From the NCBI GenBank assembly GCA_025529335.1, contig JAMYHX010000011.1, positions 62,001 through 126,000 on the forward strand: 64,000 bases of DNA, in the 5' to 3' direction. The DNA is from Rhizopus sp. PT2906. Lineage: Eukaryota > Mucoromycota > Mucoromycetes > Mucorales > Rhizopodaceae. Shown here piece after piece: positions 33,426 to 44,900 of this stretch. How positions within the stretch are numbered: the first letter of the stretch is position 1; each line of letters opens with the position of its first letter. Under the pieces are notes generated by a model that saw only the letters and a list, made by a program, of their open reading frames with translations, did no database searches and was not told where the DNA came from. The translations under genes were made by a program, and so were the position numbers.

Positions 33426-36190
33426 TGACTTCTATTTTCAATATTCCACTCAAGATAGATCAGATAACCAGTAAGACTGAGAACCTGAGTATTCTCAAAA
33501 GAACTTTATATGACTATGGACTTTTACTTTTTAAATGGGCCAGTTAGGAGACGATAGAAAAATCTAGAAAGAACTCAAGTAAGAAAAGAATGAATGCAAA
33601 CTTAATGCTTATTCTAAAATAAACTTAATTTATAATGCCATAATGAATTTTTCTCTTCTTAGTTATTAAAAACACCGTATCTGTCAACTTTAATTTGCAT
33701 GAGACATCTTCCATTTCCCTAAAAAGGACGCCCATCTTAATTCTTGCTTTTTCCTTTTTAAGCTCCTGCATATAAAAAATAGCTAGATAAGTTGATGTAG
33801 TTACTTGTTTGCAAATATAGTTTTATCTTGATTTTTCCCATAAAATAAGTTGATTCTTCAATGCCACCACTAGCAAGGTCTTTATGCATAGTGGGGTAAG
33901 TAATTGCTTCCACTTGCTTCAGAACATAAAAGCTGTTGACAGCTTTTAAAATGTACAGTTGGTATTCAAAGCCCATCGCTTGAATTAATGGGATTACCGC
34001 GCCTTTTGCAGGCAGCCCCGATCGAAGCAGAATGTTAAGATGGTGCATCGATAATGTCACCATTTTTAAGTCTTCTTCTCTGATTTTCTTCGGGATAGTA
34101 TCCCCCTTATAAGTGATTGTTATCAGTAGTGTTATTAAAGTTTAGTAAATATTTAAGTTGAATTTATCAACATAGTATTAAGTTTTGCTGTTTACACAGC
34201 AAACAGAGCTAGGCACATGACACTTACACAAAGTTACGTACAAACTTTCACACAGTATATATATCATTTACCTTAAAATCAACCTATCTTGCAAAAAAAA
34301 TACTTAAAGAAAAAAGAAACAAAAAAAAAAAAAAAAGACTTACCAAAAAATTCACTATTCTTATAGATGCGTCATGATCAATTTATGCAATAATCCTGCT
34401 TTCTTACAAAATAATATTGTTTTTTATGATGAACTCTTTCTGTCTTCTCAACATAGCAAAGAGATACTTCTCTTATACTTCAATGTTGTACATATTGCGT
34501 AAATTCTATATAGACGTGCTGTGCAATAGCAAAACCTTAAACGAAACAAATAAGTATATATTTATTTTAGGTTTAAAAATATTTTGTTTATTAGTTCATA
34601 TGATAATTGTGATTGAATGATGCTTTTATTACATAAAACACCTCTGGGATCAAAGACACGCTTATTCTACAGTGGATTAAAAACCTGTTTCAGTATTTGC
34701 TTGTGTAATTGTAAATAATAATAGCTTATGCGTCCTTTCGTGATATATATTATTGCTTAATCTTTTCTTTATGTGCTGGTGAAATCAGTACATTAAATTA
34801 ATAATCAAATCTGAATATACTGCATTTAAAAAGTGAAAGCTCTACTGGAACTGGGGGCTAACTTACTGTATTGTCTTCACAAGAACATTACTGTGAATGT
34901 TAAAGAACTGCTCATTTATCCCTAGAAAGACATATCATGTGTTTAATTGCATTGAAGACATGCCTGATATTAGGATGATCTACATTATCTGTGTTTATGA
35001 CAACAAGAGAGGTTGTTATAAGACAAGCAAATCATTAACGAGACAACAGTAGCATAAAGTAAATATTTACATCTTTGCTGCAGGCAAGGCATAAGATCTA
35101 AACTAGAAAATAAATAAGATCACAGCTTATTTATTTTTATTTTTATTTTTTTCGCGGGCACGACAACAAAAATTCATGCAAAATAATAAGGGTGCCTCGT
35201 TCTATGGCTTATGATAAGTATAAAGTCATTTTAATTGCTTTCCTTTCCTTTTTATTGGTATTATCGGGATAAACAATACGCCCTTCGTTCCCACTTTTTT
35301 AGATCCGAGGTGGTCATTCCTTTAAATCTATCTTTTTACTCTAGTTCCTTAATTTTGAAATTGCACTACAATTAATCCAATAAAAACAAAGAATTAAAAG
35401 CTCTTTCCAAATTGATTCTATTTGCATGATTTAAAACAAAGAAACTGATTAAAGGGAATAATTATATCTTTATTAAAGTGTTATAAAAAAGCCAATCTGT
35501 ACATTCACTTGTTCGTTTCGCTTTTTTTATTATCAATACAAAAATTTAAGGCCAACACTACACGCACCAGAAAATGCACCAGAAAATAGGCTAATGCTAC
35601 GGGCGCTTCCTTAGGGTGCTACCTATGTTGTCACTATACAACTTTACACTACCGAAGTCTCTGCCTAATCTAAGGCTGTCCAGTTAATTCTCTCTGATAT
35701 AAAATGTGAACTAATCATAATTACACGTGAGCTAAGTGGTCTTTGTTGATAGAAATGACAGCATAAAATTAGAATAAATAAACAGCATTTCTTTTTTTTT
35801 TTTATCTCTCTCTTCTTCTTGAAAAGAAACAAACCAAGATGGTAACTTCATAAACTCATGTTTAGCTTGACGTTACACATTGAAAAGCTTTGTTGGGCGA
35901 CATCATAGGTAATAGGTAGAGGTAGTGCCTGTAGTATTAATTTAATTTCTGGTGCATTTTCTGATGCTTGTAGTGTTTCCAATCTGAAAATAGCTACAAC
36001 AGCTCAGATCATTAAATTTATGAATCAAGTGTACTTGACATCCTTTCCCTACAGCGACATAATTTATAAAAAGAAGGACATTTCGATGAAAGATATTTTT
36101 ATGTTTGTGTTCGAAGACTACATACTTTGACGGCAAGTCCTTATAATCGCTCTTCAAATGGTGCAACTCTCAAAAGCTTGAATTTATGAT
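33426..36190. other. 2.8-kb AT-rich gene desert
   Basis: No convincing gene. Two minus-strand open frames are worth noting: 34063-33758 (101 codons, see separate entry) and 36166-35942 (74 codons, Lys/Cys/His-rich, unrecognised). Poly-A/T runs occur at 34320-34336 and 35792-35802. Confidence 0.5.
33758..34063 (-). CDS. Unrecognised open frame, possible gene fragment
   Basis: A 101-codon frame in a desert. Its first ~70 residues look like real protein (LRSGLPAKGAVIPLIQAMGF, then LYILKAVNSFYVLKQVEA), with balanced composition. The end is low-complexity and may be read past an exon border. No upstream exon could be joined. It may be a remnant of a multicopy fungal gene. Function unknown. Confidence 0.3.
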   Translation of the reverse strand: MVTLSMHHLNILLRSGLPAKGAVIPLIQAMGFEYQLYILKAVNSFYVLKQVEAITYPTMHKDLASGGIEESTYFMGKIKIKLYLQTSNYINLSSYFLYAGA

Positions 36191-36222
36191 AGTAGAAGTA
36201 AATAGAAAAGAAAGCAAGCAAA

Positions 36223-36834
36223 TGGATGGCACACGAACACGAAGCAGAAGCCTATTTGTTATGAAGCATGAATATATTGGTGAGTCCAAGACATATTAAT
36301 TAAAGCATTAACTGATGCCATTTACTGAACATAGAGCACATCATCGAAAACATTGTCAGTATCCTGCCACGACTGCAAACTCATATCAAAATGCGCAAAG
36401 AGAACAATCGCACCATAATTGGCTACACGCGCAAAACACCCTCAAATGATTCACAAGAACATAGAACGATGCTCCTCCAACGGGTGGTGGATTGCTTGGT
36501 TAGCCGCACTTTAGCAGATTGTGTTTTTGTTTCAACCTCTTCGTTTGCTTCAGACTTATTATCAGAAAGAGACAAAAACTATTCAAAGGTTACCTATTTG
36601 CGTGATAGACAAGGAAACACATTAGGTAACGAGAAAAAAAAAAGTGGTAGTAGCAATGACATTAATAAAGTTTATATTAGATTTCCTGAATTACATCTCA
36701 AAGGTGCAGAAGTTTTGTTTGGACATAACTGATTTTGCAGGTTTCTCAACAAATGTTCGCGATATTGAACGGTTTGCCAGGTTGGTTACATACAAAAACG
36801 TTAAAGCAATAATAAGAACATTCATTTATTAGGA
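36223..36834 (+). CDS. Uncharacterised gene or recent pseudogene; N-terminal motif resembles serine recombinases
   Basis: A frame starting MDGTRTRSRSLFVMKHEYI at 36223 meets a good intron (GTGAGT near 36281, ending ATAG near 36334) and rejoins in phase as EHIIENIVSILPRLQTHIKM. The next part reads NNRTIIGYTRKTPSNDSQEH, RTMLLQRVVDCLVSRTLADC and VFVSTSSFASDLLSERDKNY. The frame at 36391 then stops at 36732, while another frame continues CLDITDFAGFSTNVRDIERF ARL to 36832, so either an intron or a frameshift lies near 36640-36700. The Y-x-R-K-T start followed by a helix is reminiscent of the Y-x-R-x-S start of IS607-type serine recombinases, but this is weak. The frame quality suggests recent coding function. 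Confidence 0.45.
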
Positions 36835-37944
36835 CAAATAAAAACTTAGTGGAAACCATTGTTGACAATTTGCCGTACAAAAGTGAAGTCACGATTCTTA
36901 CAACAAATAATCAACAATCCTTTGACACTTGAGGTATTTGACTGTAGAAAGCCATGTGTACAGAGATAAGCTTTTGTTCGACAACCAATAAAAAGAAATT
37001 AATCTATATATGCAAGAATAAATGCTGTCAACTATATTATATGATGCACCATCAAAAACTGCAGACTAAAAATGCCATGAATCAGTGTTGTAGACTTATT
37101 AATAGTATCTTGGCTTGTGTACGGAATATATTATTTATATTACGTCAAATGGTATAATCTTTGATATAATCATAGAAATACGACAAAATAGTAGAAGAAT
37201 AACGAGAAAAAAAGGGGGACTCAATAAACTACATCATCAATAGATGCTTATCGCAATTCAAAGCTATGAATGACTATGGCACTTCATTATTGCAAAGTAT
37301 AACTAAATCAGTCTGTAATTACAAAGGATGTTCAATTAAATCATGACAGAACAGTTTATCAATTAGCTTTATGATTAAACACTGTAGTAACAAATGTTAT
37401 TAATCGGTTGATCAAGTATAGCTTCTACGTCGTTTAGTATGCAAAGTCAAAACGATGGGATATGGCCATAACAATCAACCATTCCAGATACCTGTTTGAC
37501 AAAATTCATAATTTATATGAGGCAAAAATGAAATACATCAGAATTGAAATAAGAATAGTTCCTGTTATTATTAACATTCATCTTTACAATAAATCTTTAA
37601 TTAATAACCCACATAAAATAAGTAACATACAGCCTTGACAATTGCTTTCATCATAATGCTTGAATATTGTGCCTGTTTTGGTTTGAGACCTCTGTATTCA
37701 ACTTCACATACATATGATATTCATCAGTATTACTATCAGAATCATTCATTTAAGTAAAAGGGAATCCATTGTAGTCAAAAGATCAGCGTCCTTTGGTTGA
37801 AATCCTCTTTCTGGTCTGATTGATTCAAGACACACACAAATGGATCGAATTCAGTTACCGCTTTGGTCGAATTTTTTTTTTTTTTTTTTTTTTTTTTTCA
37901 GGTTGACAGAACTCTAATTTTTTTTTTTCTTTAAACTTGACAGA
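36835..37944. other. Intergenic before QTRT2
   Basis: AT-rich; an open frame at 36954-37157 (+) has no motif. A T run of about 30 bases at 37868-37898 lies just upstream of the QTRT2 start, followed by a second T run (37918-37929). Confidence 0.5.
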
Positions 37945-39343
37945 ATGGCAAGTGCAGTTAATTTCCATTTGGCCGAGAATTCTGCTTCCAACATCATACG
38001 TCGTGGAGCTCTTCAATTCACAAAGAAGAACAAGACTATTCAGACTCCAGCATGTTTGACATATTCACTCCGTGGATCAGTTCCTCATTTGGTTGCAGAT
38101 AACTTGAAACTGTTGCCTATTGAACTTGTTCAAATATCCCTGGAACAATTGTAATTGAAGCATAAAACCAGGAAAAAGAAAGCCTAATCCATTATTTTTA
38201 ATAGCTTGGAACAAAAGGAACCTTCTTCTTTCAAGTTTCCTCATGGTCTACACAAGTATTTACACCTTGAAGTAAGAAGGAATGCAATAACTATAAAGTT
38301 GATATCTGATTCTGATATAGAACATGCTTCTCTTTTGCGATATACGTGATCCTCTTAAACTATCTCCAGTATCCTTCAACACAGACAAGTATCTCTCGGT
38401 TGAATCTCATGGTGGTGTTCGCCAGGTGACGCCTGCTCTTTGGGCAGAAGCTCTCAATGTGTATAGACCAGATCTTGTCGCTGCCATGGCTGATACAGTG
38501 ACCGACCTCGAGGCAAAGAATAAGCGAATTATCAGATCTGTAGACAGATCATTGCGTTGGTTGGACGAAAATCTAGCAAAAGCAAAGGTAAGCTTACTTG
38601 GCCATTTCTGATGATAAGTTAAATTCAAACATCCAAAGGAACTGGATATCCCCCTTTTCGCTCATGTGCTTGGTCATACCAGTACAGAAGAACGTGCCCG
38701 ATCAGCGAAAGAGACTGCTCAGCGTGATGTTCAGGGATTCGTTGTCAATGTGCTTGGATTGAACCATGACCAAATACCAACCTTGATTCGAGCAACCGTA
38801 GACAATTTGCCACAAGATAAGCCTAGATTAGCTTATGGATTAGCAACCCCAGAAAAGATTCTCGAAGGTATCTCTAATGGCATCGATCTCTTTGATGGGT
38901 CCTACGCCTATAAGGCAACGCAAAAGGGTCGTGCCATCGTTTTCAAATTTGGCAAGGACTTGAAAGAGACAGAGGAAGCAGCAGCAGCCAAGACACTCAA
39001 TCTGTGGGATCCTAATTTTGCTCATGACTTTGACCCTATTGATGCTTCTTGTGGCTGTAATGCTTGCTCTAGGCCTCATACCAAAGCATACATTCACCAC
39101 TTACTAAATGCACATGAGATGCTAGGTCCTCTTTTACTGATGAGCCACAATATCTATCAGTTGGATCAATTCATGGCAGCCATTCGTGATAGCATTGAAT
39201 CCAATCGCTTCGAGCAAGATAAAGAGACGTTTATGCTACACTTTAGTCACGCTATTGAATCTGATGGAATGAAAGGTCATGTGGATGAAGTGGATAGTGA
39301 ATCATTAGGCGTTCCCTTGAAGAAAAAGAGAACCATACTTTAG
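37945..39343 (+). CDS. QTRT2: Queuine tRNA-ribosyltransferase accessory subunit 2
   Basis: Non-catalytic partner of QTRT1 in the enzyme that swaps guanine-34 for queuine in certain tRNAs. Exons 37945-38150, 38205-38271, 38321-38587 and 38639-39343 give 414 aa, essentially the length of human QTRT2. Marks: RGALQFTKKNKTIQTPACL, VESHGGVRQVTPALWAEAL, PLFAHVLGHTSTEER, YGLATPEKILEGISNGIDLF and the zinc site CGCNACSRPHTKAYIHHLLN with a later MSHN. The zinc ligands C-x-C-x2-C..H are intact. Ascomycete yeasts lack this enzyme, so queuine salvage points to a different fungal lineage. A QTRT1 partner is not in this window. Confidence 0.93.
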
Positions 39344-39430
39344 AGAGTATATATATTTGTGCGTGTAAATACAGTGTGTTAATATAATACATATAAATAT
39401 GTGTTTGTTTGTATACAATTTATTTTGGCA

Positions 39431-40561
39431 TTAAACAAAATTGGACGCAATCTTCCATCCAATGTTTTTGTTTGCATAAAAAGGTACGACAACACCCAAT
39501 TCGGCATTAGCAGCAGAGATTTGATAATGCTGAGGAACGACAACGTTGTCTTCTTTGACCAGAGTGACTTTCTTATCTTCAAAACCAGCCTTTTGAGACA
39601 AACCATAGAATTGTCTACCGTAATGACAAGCGAAGTTTTCCAGTCTTTCAAGACAGCCAATTTCTTCAAAGATCTTGGCAAGATAAGGAAGGACAAGAGG
39701 AGTTGTAAACACACCAGCATTTGAGCGTGGACCTTCCTTGGTAGCAATTGGATGTGGAGCAGAGTCTGTACCAAGGAAGAAACGAGGATGACCTGATTTG
39801 ACGACGTCTCTCAATGCATCTCTATCATGAGGGTACTTGGCAACTGGTTTACAGAAATGATGGGCCTGACCTGCCCAATCATCAACAATCAATTGCAAGT
39901 GGTGAACGGTGATGGAGCAAGCGACGGTATCACCCAATCTTTTGACCATTTCAACGGCAGCCTTGGATGTAGCATGTTCCAAAACGATCTTTAATTTAGG
40001 AAAGGCCTTGTGAATCTTTTCAAGCTCTGGCAAAAATCTTTCTTCCGCATTCATCACACAAATATCCTTTGCAGTATCACTGGGAATTTCGCCATGCAAG
40101 TTAAGAACGAGTCCTTCCTCTTCCATTGCCTTGAAAACAGGGTAATATAACTCATAGGATTCAATGCCATTTTCACTATTTGTAGTCACACCACGAGGAT
40201 AGGATTTTACACCTGCGATTCCTGCCTTGGCAGCCTTTCGAACCTCTTCAACTGTCAATTCAGGTGACAGGTATAATGTCATGTAGAATGTAACGTTGGG
40301 CGCAAGTGCTTCTAGTTCAGCCTTATAAGCGAGTGCCTGATCTGTTGTTTTGATGGGTGGTTGTAAATTGGGCTATTTATATAGAGTAGATTGTCAGCTC
40401 TGTCTATCACTCAGTTAGCTTCAGTTGTGTGTCTTTACCATAACATATGCAAGAGAAACACCACCTTCTTCTACTTTAGGAGTGACCATACGCATCATAT
40501 CGCCTTGACGAAGGTGAATATGAAAGTCGCATGCAGAGGGAATGGTGATGGAAGTGGTCAT
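39431..40561 (-). CDS. URA4: Dihydroorotase (class II, PyrC/Ura4 type)
   Basis: Third step of pyrimidine synthesis, ring closure of carbamoyl-aspartate. Exons 40561-40439 and 40372-39431 give 354 aa, normal for PyrC. Zinc ligands and motifs: CDFHIHLRQGDMM near the start, carbamylated lysine in GVKSYPRGVTTNSENG, LNLHGEIP, LEHATSKAAVEMVK and the catalytic aspartate in FFLGTDSAPH. The C-terminus YGLSQKAGFEDKKVTLVKED is typical. It converges with QTRT2, stops 88 bases apart. Confidence 0.95.
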
Positions 40562-41507
40562 GGTATTATTACTATTATTATAATAAATAGGTGATACTTT
40601 TATGATAAAGCAAGGGGAATAAAAAAAAAAAAGAAAAAACTAAACAGATGTAGCAAGCTATAAAATCGTTTTAAATTCCGAACATCTAACTGTGTTTAAA
40701 AAGCCTCTCTATCGCCCAATATACCCCATGCTATCCCACGCCCAAAAGAAACTAAATAAGAAATAAGAACTCTATGGGAGGCTAGTAGTCTTTAGTGGTG
40801 ACAGATCAACCTATTATGTTAAAAGAAATGATAATTTAATAAAAATAACCCTTCATTTGTGAAAAAGTTATAAGAAAATCCCAGAGTTCACAAAAGGCAC
40901 GAAGATCCTATAATAGTTGAAGCTTACGAATAAAATAGATACAGTTATTATTGGCTAATAATAGTTATGTTGGATTATGGTGAAAGAGATAATTGAGTAT
41001 GGTTTATTTAATATACTTATGGGGTATTTATATTTGTAATAAGTATAGATGGTAAGATCATCTGGCTATGAGCATCCAGTTATTAACCTCTTCATTTATT
41101 ATCTTGATACATCTGTGCTTGAATATGTTACACTACATTGTTCCTCCTCAAAAGAAAAAACAGGTGTAGGTCTTGCACCAGAGTCGCTTGAGTCTTGATG
41201 TTGATAATAAGGTCGCTTGTTTCGAACATTTGATAACAACTTTCTTATTGGGAGTAAAAGAAGGAGCATGTACAATTTCCACTGATGATACTGAGTGCGA
41301 TGTGCTTTAGATCCCTTAGTTACCTGCCTCACCATCATTGTCTCCTAGCATCATTGAGTTTCAGCATACGGCCATTAAGATTTTCATATACCGCGCTATT
41401 CAACTCTATTGCTTTACGATCTGGGGATAGAAACTAATTCATATTCTGATCGGATCAGATTTTATTAAATACTAGATGTATCTTGAGTTAGCTTAATTTT
41501 GCTTTAT
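40562..41507. other. Intergenic upstream of URA4
   Basis: About 0.9 kb. A minus-strand open frame at 41338-41099 (79 codons) has a hydrophobic patch (MLLLLLPI) and a Ser/Glu-rich end; it could be a small gene or lost exon but has no recognised motif. No other gene seen. Confidence 0.4.
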
Positions 41508-43175
41508 TTACAAAACCACATTTTCATTTAAGGCGGTTATACTCTGCTTTGTCTTGCTACTCAAGCGATTCTTGTAATTTTCAAAATGAGGACGCTGTAA
41601 TGCTTTCTTGATTCGATCGGTTGACTGGGTGCTAACTTCGGTTACTGTGATGAGATATTCCAAGAAGGTGATGACGGTGGTTATGACCACTTCTGCAGGA
41701 AAATTACTTGTTTCATCGTTTAAATAACGAGGATCTAGTTTGGGAAGCAAGATATCCAAATAGATGTCAACTGAGTGCAGCTGATTGGATATTATAGACA
41801 AGATCTCAAACACGTCTGATTCGGCTGCATGATTACTGCTAAACACAAGTACAAGGCAATTCATTAATTTTTTAAACGTCCTCACAAGGTCATCAGCAGA
41901 GGCATATTCCAAGAACAACTTCAATGCACTCAGATTAGTTATTTGTCTCGAAATTACAAAGTCTGTGCTTTTGTCTAATAAATAATTCAAACTACTGTCA
42001 TAACAGATATGAACCAAGTGCTTTAATCCTATAGCAATATGTCTTAACTTTTGTCGTTTTTTACCTTTATAAACTTACCAATAGTTTTCCTCACTGATGC
42101 ATCTATTGGTATTTCTTTCAAAATTTCTGCGTCATGCAGATCATGGACGCATATATCTGCTACCCTTGTTAATGCGGATTGACATGTTGATTCCACTGCA
42201 GGCAATTCATCAAATGCACCAGACAAAATAACTGGTAATATCTTTTCACCATGCTCATATCTGTCTCTTGGGCTCCATTCACATAGCAAATTACCCAAGG
42301 TTGTAAATAATTGCTGGCGTACAAGTGCTGAGGGATCATAGATCAAGGAAGGTATAATAGGCTGTTTATCCAGATCTTCATTATATTCAAACAGCAAATG
42401 AAATCCTTTAGCACAAGTCAATAGAACAGCTTCCATTGCTTTGATTCCAGATGAGCGAATGGCTGTATGTTTATGAATCAAAAGCGGTATTACATATTCA
42501 ATCATACGGTCGCAGGCGTAGTCCACCATTTTTGGATATTTAATTGTAAACAGACAGAGTAGGGTTGAAGCAAGCTTTTGCACCTCAGAAAATGGGTCTT
42601 TTACTGCCGTTTGCAATATATCCATAAAATGCTCAGCTTTTATATTTGAAGATTGTAACTCTAACAGCATGATCACTAGTTCCATCCAAACAGCACGAAT
42701 CTCCTCCGTTTGTTCAATGGATTGATCAAGGCGTTTGTCTGCCGCCTTTAATATTGTTACAAGTGTTGTCTCCTGTATTGACTCTTTATCGTTGATAGCA
42801 ATCAATCTGTATTACTTGATATATTAACCACGGTTTAAAGTAAATATTCATAGCAACACATACCTCTTTAGAATATGAACTGAATTCTCGCGAACAGATT
42901 CAATTTCACTTTCTACACAAATCAGTAAGGAATGAGTCGTATTCTCAATTAATCCATTGGCGACAGAAGAGCTCTTGACTTGTGAATAGCTCTTTTTGAT
43001 CCCATCTATAGCACGTCGTTTCGCAGGTCTATCTTTTGTACTAGTATCTTCCAACACTGAAAAATATGGACTCACTGTCTATTGTTGTTTCTCCCCGTTA
43101 GCAGCTTAAATTTCTATTCAAAGACACAAAAAAGGCACACATTACGTTGTTTATTTCTTCAATCTCGGTAGCCAT
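41508..43175 (-). CDS. HEAT-repeat protein, DNAAF5 (HEATR2)-like
   Basis: Exons 43175-43146, 43078-42864, 42806-42065 and 42020-41508 give 499 aa in phase. All-helical HEAT repeats fill most of it: LQTAVKDPFSEVQKLASTLL, YVIPLLIHKHTAIRSSGIKA and LIYDPSALVRQQLFTTLGNL. The stretch LLCEWSPRDRYEHGEKILPV then ILSGAFDELPAVESTCQSAL aligns by eye with the DNAAF5 region LCLRDRY..LIPLLLSSFNDEVPEV. DNAAF5 helps assemble axonemal dynein arms in ciliated cells; here it is shorter than the animal protein (about 850 aa). If the species lacks flagella, the role must differ. A generic HEAT protein is the alternative. Confidence 0.55.
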
Positions 43176-43331
43176 CTATGTATTCTATTACTGTGGCTGA
43201 TGGAGAAAAAGAAGTAAAGCTTTTGGATAGGCAAAAAAAAAAAAGGAAATATTTCAATAGCCGACTTGAAAGGCTTCAATGGCAGCAGCAGCAATGGCTG
43301 GTTCCTTTAATCCGTCAATTTATATTATACC
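43176..43331. promoter_or_regulatory. 156-base bidirectional promoter region
   Basis: Only 156 bases separate the DNAAF5-like start (43175, minus) from the TIM22 start (43332, plus), so both promoters must share this stretch. It includes an A run (43232-43243). No specific element was identified. Confidence 0.6.
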
Positions 43332-43923
43332 ATGAACAGCCAATTGGGAGGTCAAAATAGTAATCTAAGTCTACAAGAGCAGCAGACAATAAGAATGATG
43401 CAAGCTGCAATGGAGTCTTGTGTGGTAAAAACAGCCATGTCAGGAGCAGCAGGTATAACAAAAAGTAGATCTAAATCATCCATGCCTAACTTTATATAAA
43501 CAGGTTTTGCTATGGGAGGCGCCTTTGGTTTATTCATGTCATCGTTTGAATATGCTGGACCAGTTATGAATGAAGATCTTGTTAAACAAACAACTAAACA
43601 ACAAATTAAGCATGCATTCAAAGATATGGGAACTCGATCTTTGTCAATGGCAAAGAATTTTGGCTTAGTAGGCATGATCTACTCAGGAACAGAATGTTGT
43701 ATTGAATCAGTAAGTTCAAATAATAATTTTTTTATGGTCAAATCAAGTCTTATATGTATTTCAAAAGTATAGAGCTAAAAACGACTTGTATAACAGCGTC
43801 GCAGCAGGTGCTTTTACAGGGGGACTGTTGGCAGCGAAGGCTGGACCACAAGCCATGGCACTTGGTGCTGGTGGCTTTGCTGCTTTTTCCCTAGCAATCG
43901 ACTGGTATATGCATAGAGATTAA
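43332..43923 (+). CDS. TIM22: Tim22: mitochondrial carrier translocase subunit
   Basis: Channel subunit of the inner-membrane TIM22 complex that inserts metabolite carriers. Exons 43332-43452, 43504-43709 and 43768-43923 give 160 aa, a typical size. Marks: SCVVKTAMSGAAG joined to FAMGGAFGLFMSSFEYAGP, then DMGTRSLSMAKNFGLVGMIY, SGTECCIESYRAKNDLYNS and VAAGAFTGGLLAAKAGPQAM. Conserved cysteines in CVVKT and ECCIE are present, as in Tim22 homologues. Four hydrophobic helices. Confidence 0.95.
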
Positions 43924-44499
43924 TGTGTAGTTTTAATAAAGAGAATCTTGTTGGAAAGTCATGGTTAAATACAATATATATCTCCTTGCTGTTTGTGTTT
44001 AACATAGTGCCTTTGATTGGTCAAATGTCAATTCATGTGAAAGAATTCACAGCGAAACTTTTCGATATTACAGGTACAACTCTGTAAGATTGATTAATTA
44101 TGGAAATACACAATCGTGTATCATAACAAGAAGGTCATTTTTAAAAAAGAACTTGAGCTGTTAAATGGATTTCTATATCAATAAATAACATTTGGAAATG
44201 CCCATACATGATTTTTAAGGCTTTAGGAATTTTCTACTATATACAAAGAACTTGTTTACTGTCAAATTATAGTAATTACAATTTGAGAGATTCAATATCA
44301 AAGTTAACATACCTAATCGACAGTAAAGAAGTTCTTTGCATATAATTGGAACTAGCAGTTTAAGACTGGTCATTTCGAAATATTAAAGTCAAAATTTTAA
44401 CTATTTAAGAATGAGTAAGTTTTATTCCTTGATTAAAAGGAACTTCTTGTTATTACTTACAATTATTCATTTCAATAACTCACTAAAATTACAGGATTG
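43924..44499. other. AT-rich intergenic
   Basis: No gene recognised; a short direct similarity between gttctttg/caaagaac patches (44247-44256 and 44329-44338) could form a weak inverted pair flanking about 80 bases. No coding signal. Confidence 0.4.
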
Positions 44500-44900
44500 C
44501 ACCTATAGTGCCAAGGAATCTCGCTATGAGTCCTTTCACTTGATGAATGGACAAGAATAAACCCTGTTTAACCCTACATGTTTATCGAATTTACCTTTAC
44601 GTCTTTTGGTGCCAGGGGATGCCTTCTAAGTATTTTCTTGTTGGCCTTCAGGCCCAAAAGCTTCAGTGTTGCGGCCTGACTATGATCTATTCATTTATCT
44701 CGCGTTCCTTTAGCAACAAAATGTCTCAAGTTTCGTTTTTTGATGTTTTCTGATAGTCATTCTTGCTTTTCAGTTTTATCATCCCAAACAGGTCTTGTTT
44801 CCTTGGCGATCACCACTTTTTTTTTATATCCAAGGCAAACATATTGAGAATATTGCTGCGTGATTTGTTGTCATGATGCTAAATAATTTGGTTTTTATCA
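44500..44900 (-). mobile_element. Possible N-terminal fragment of a Tc1-like transposase
   Basis: On the minus strand, between stops, the segment SQAATLKLLGLKANKKILRR followed by HPLAPKDVKVN resembles the region after the second helix-turn-helix of Tc1 transposases (L-x-x-LG-x-KA..KKP-x-L-x-x-KH). The surroundings are full of stops. The match is short, so this is tentative. Confidence 0.3.

Noticed and set aside
33426..36190. LTR retrotransposon in the gene desert
   Set aside because: No protease, integrase or RNase H motif and no long direct repeat pair was seen.
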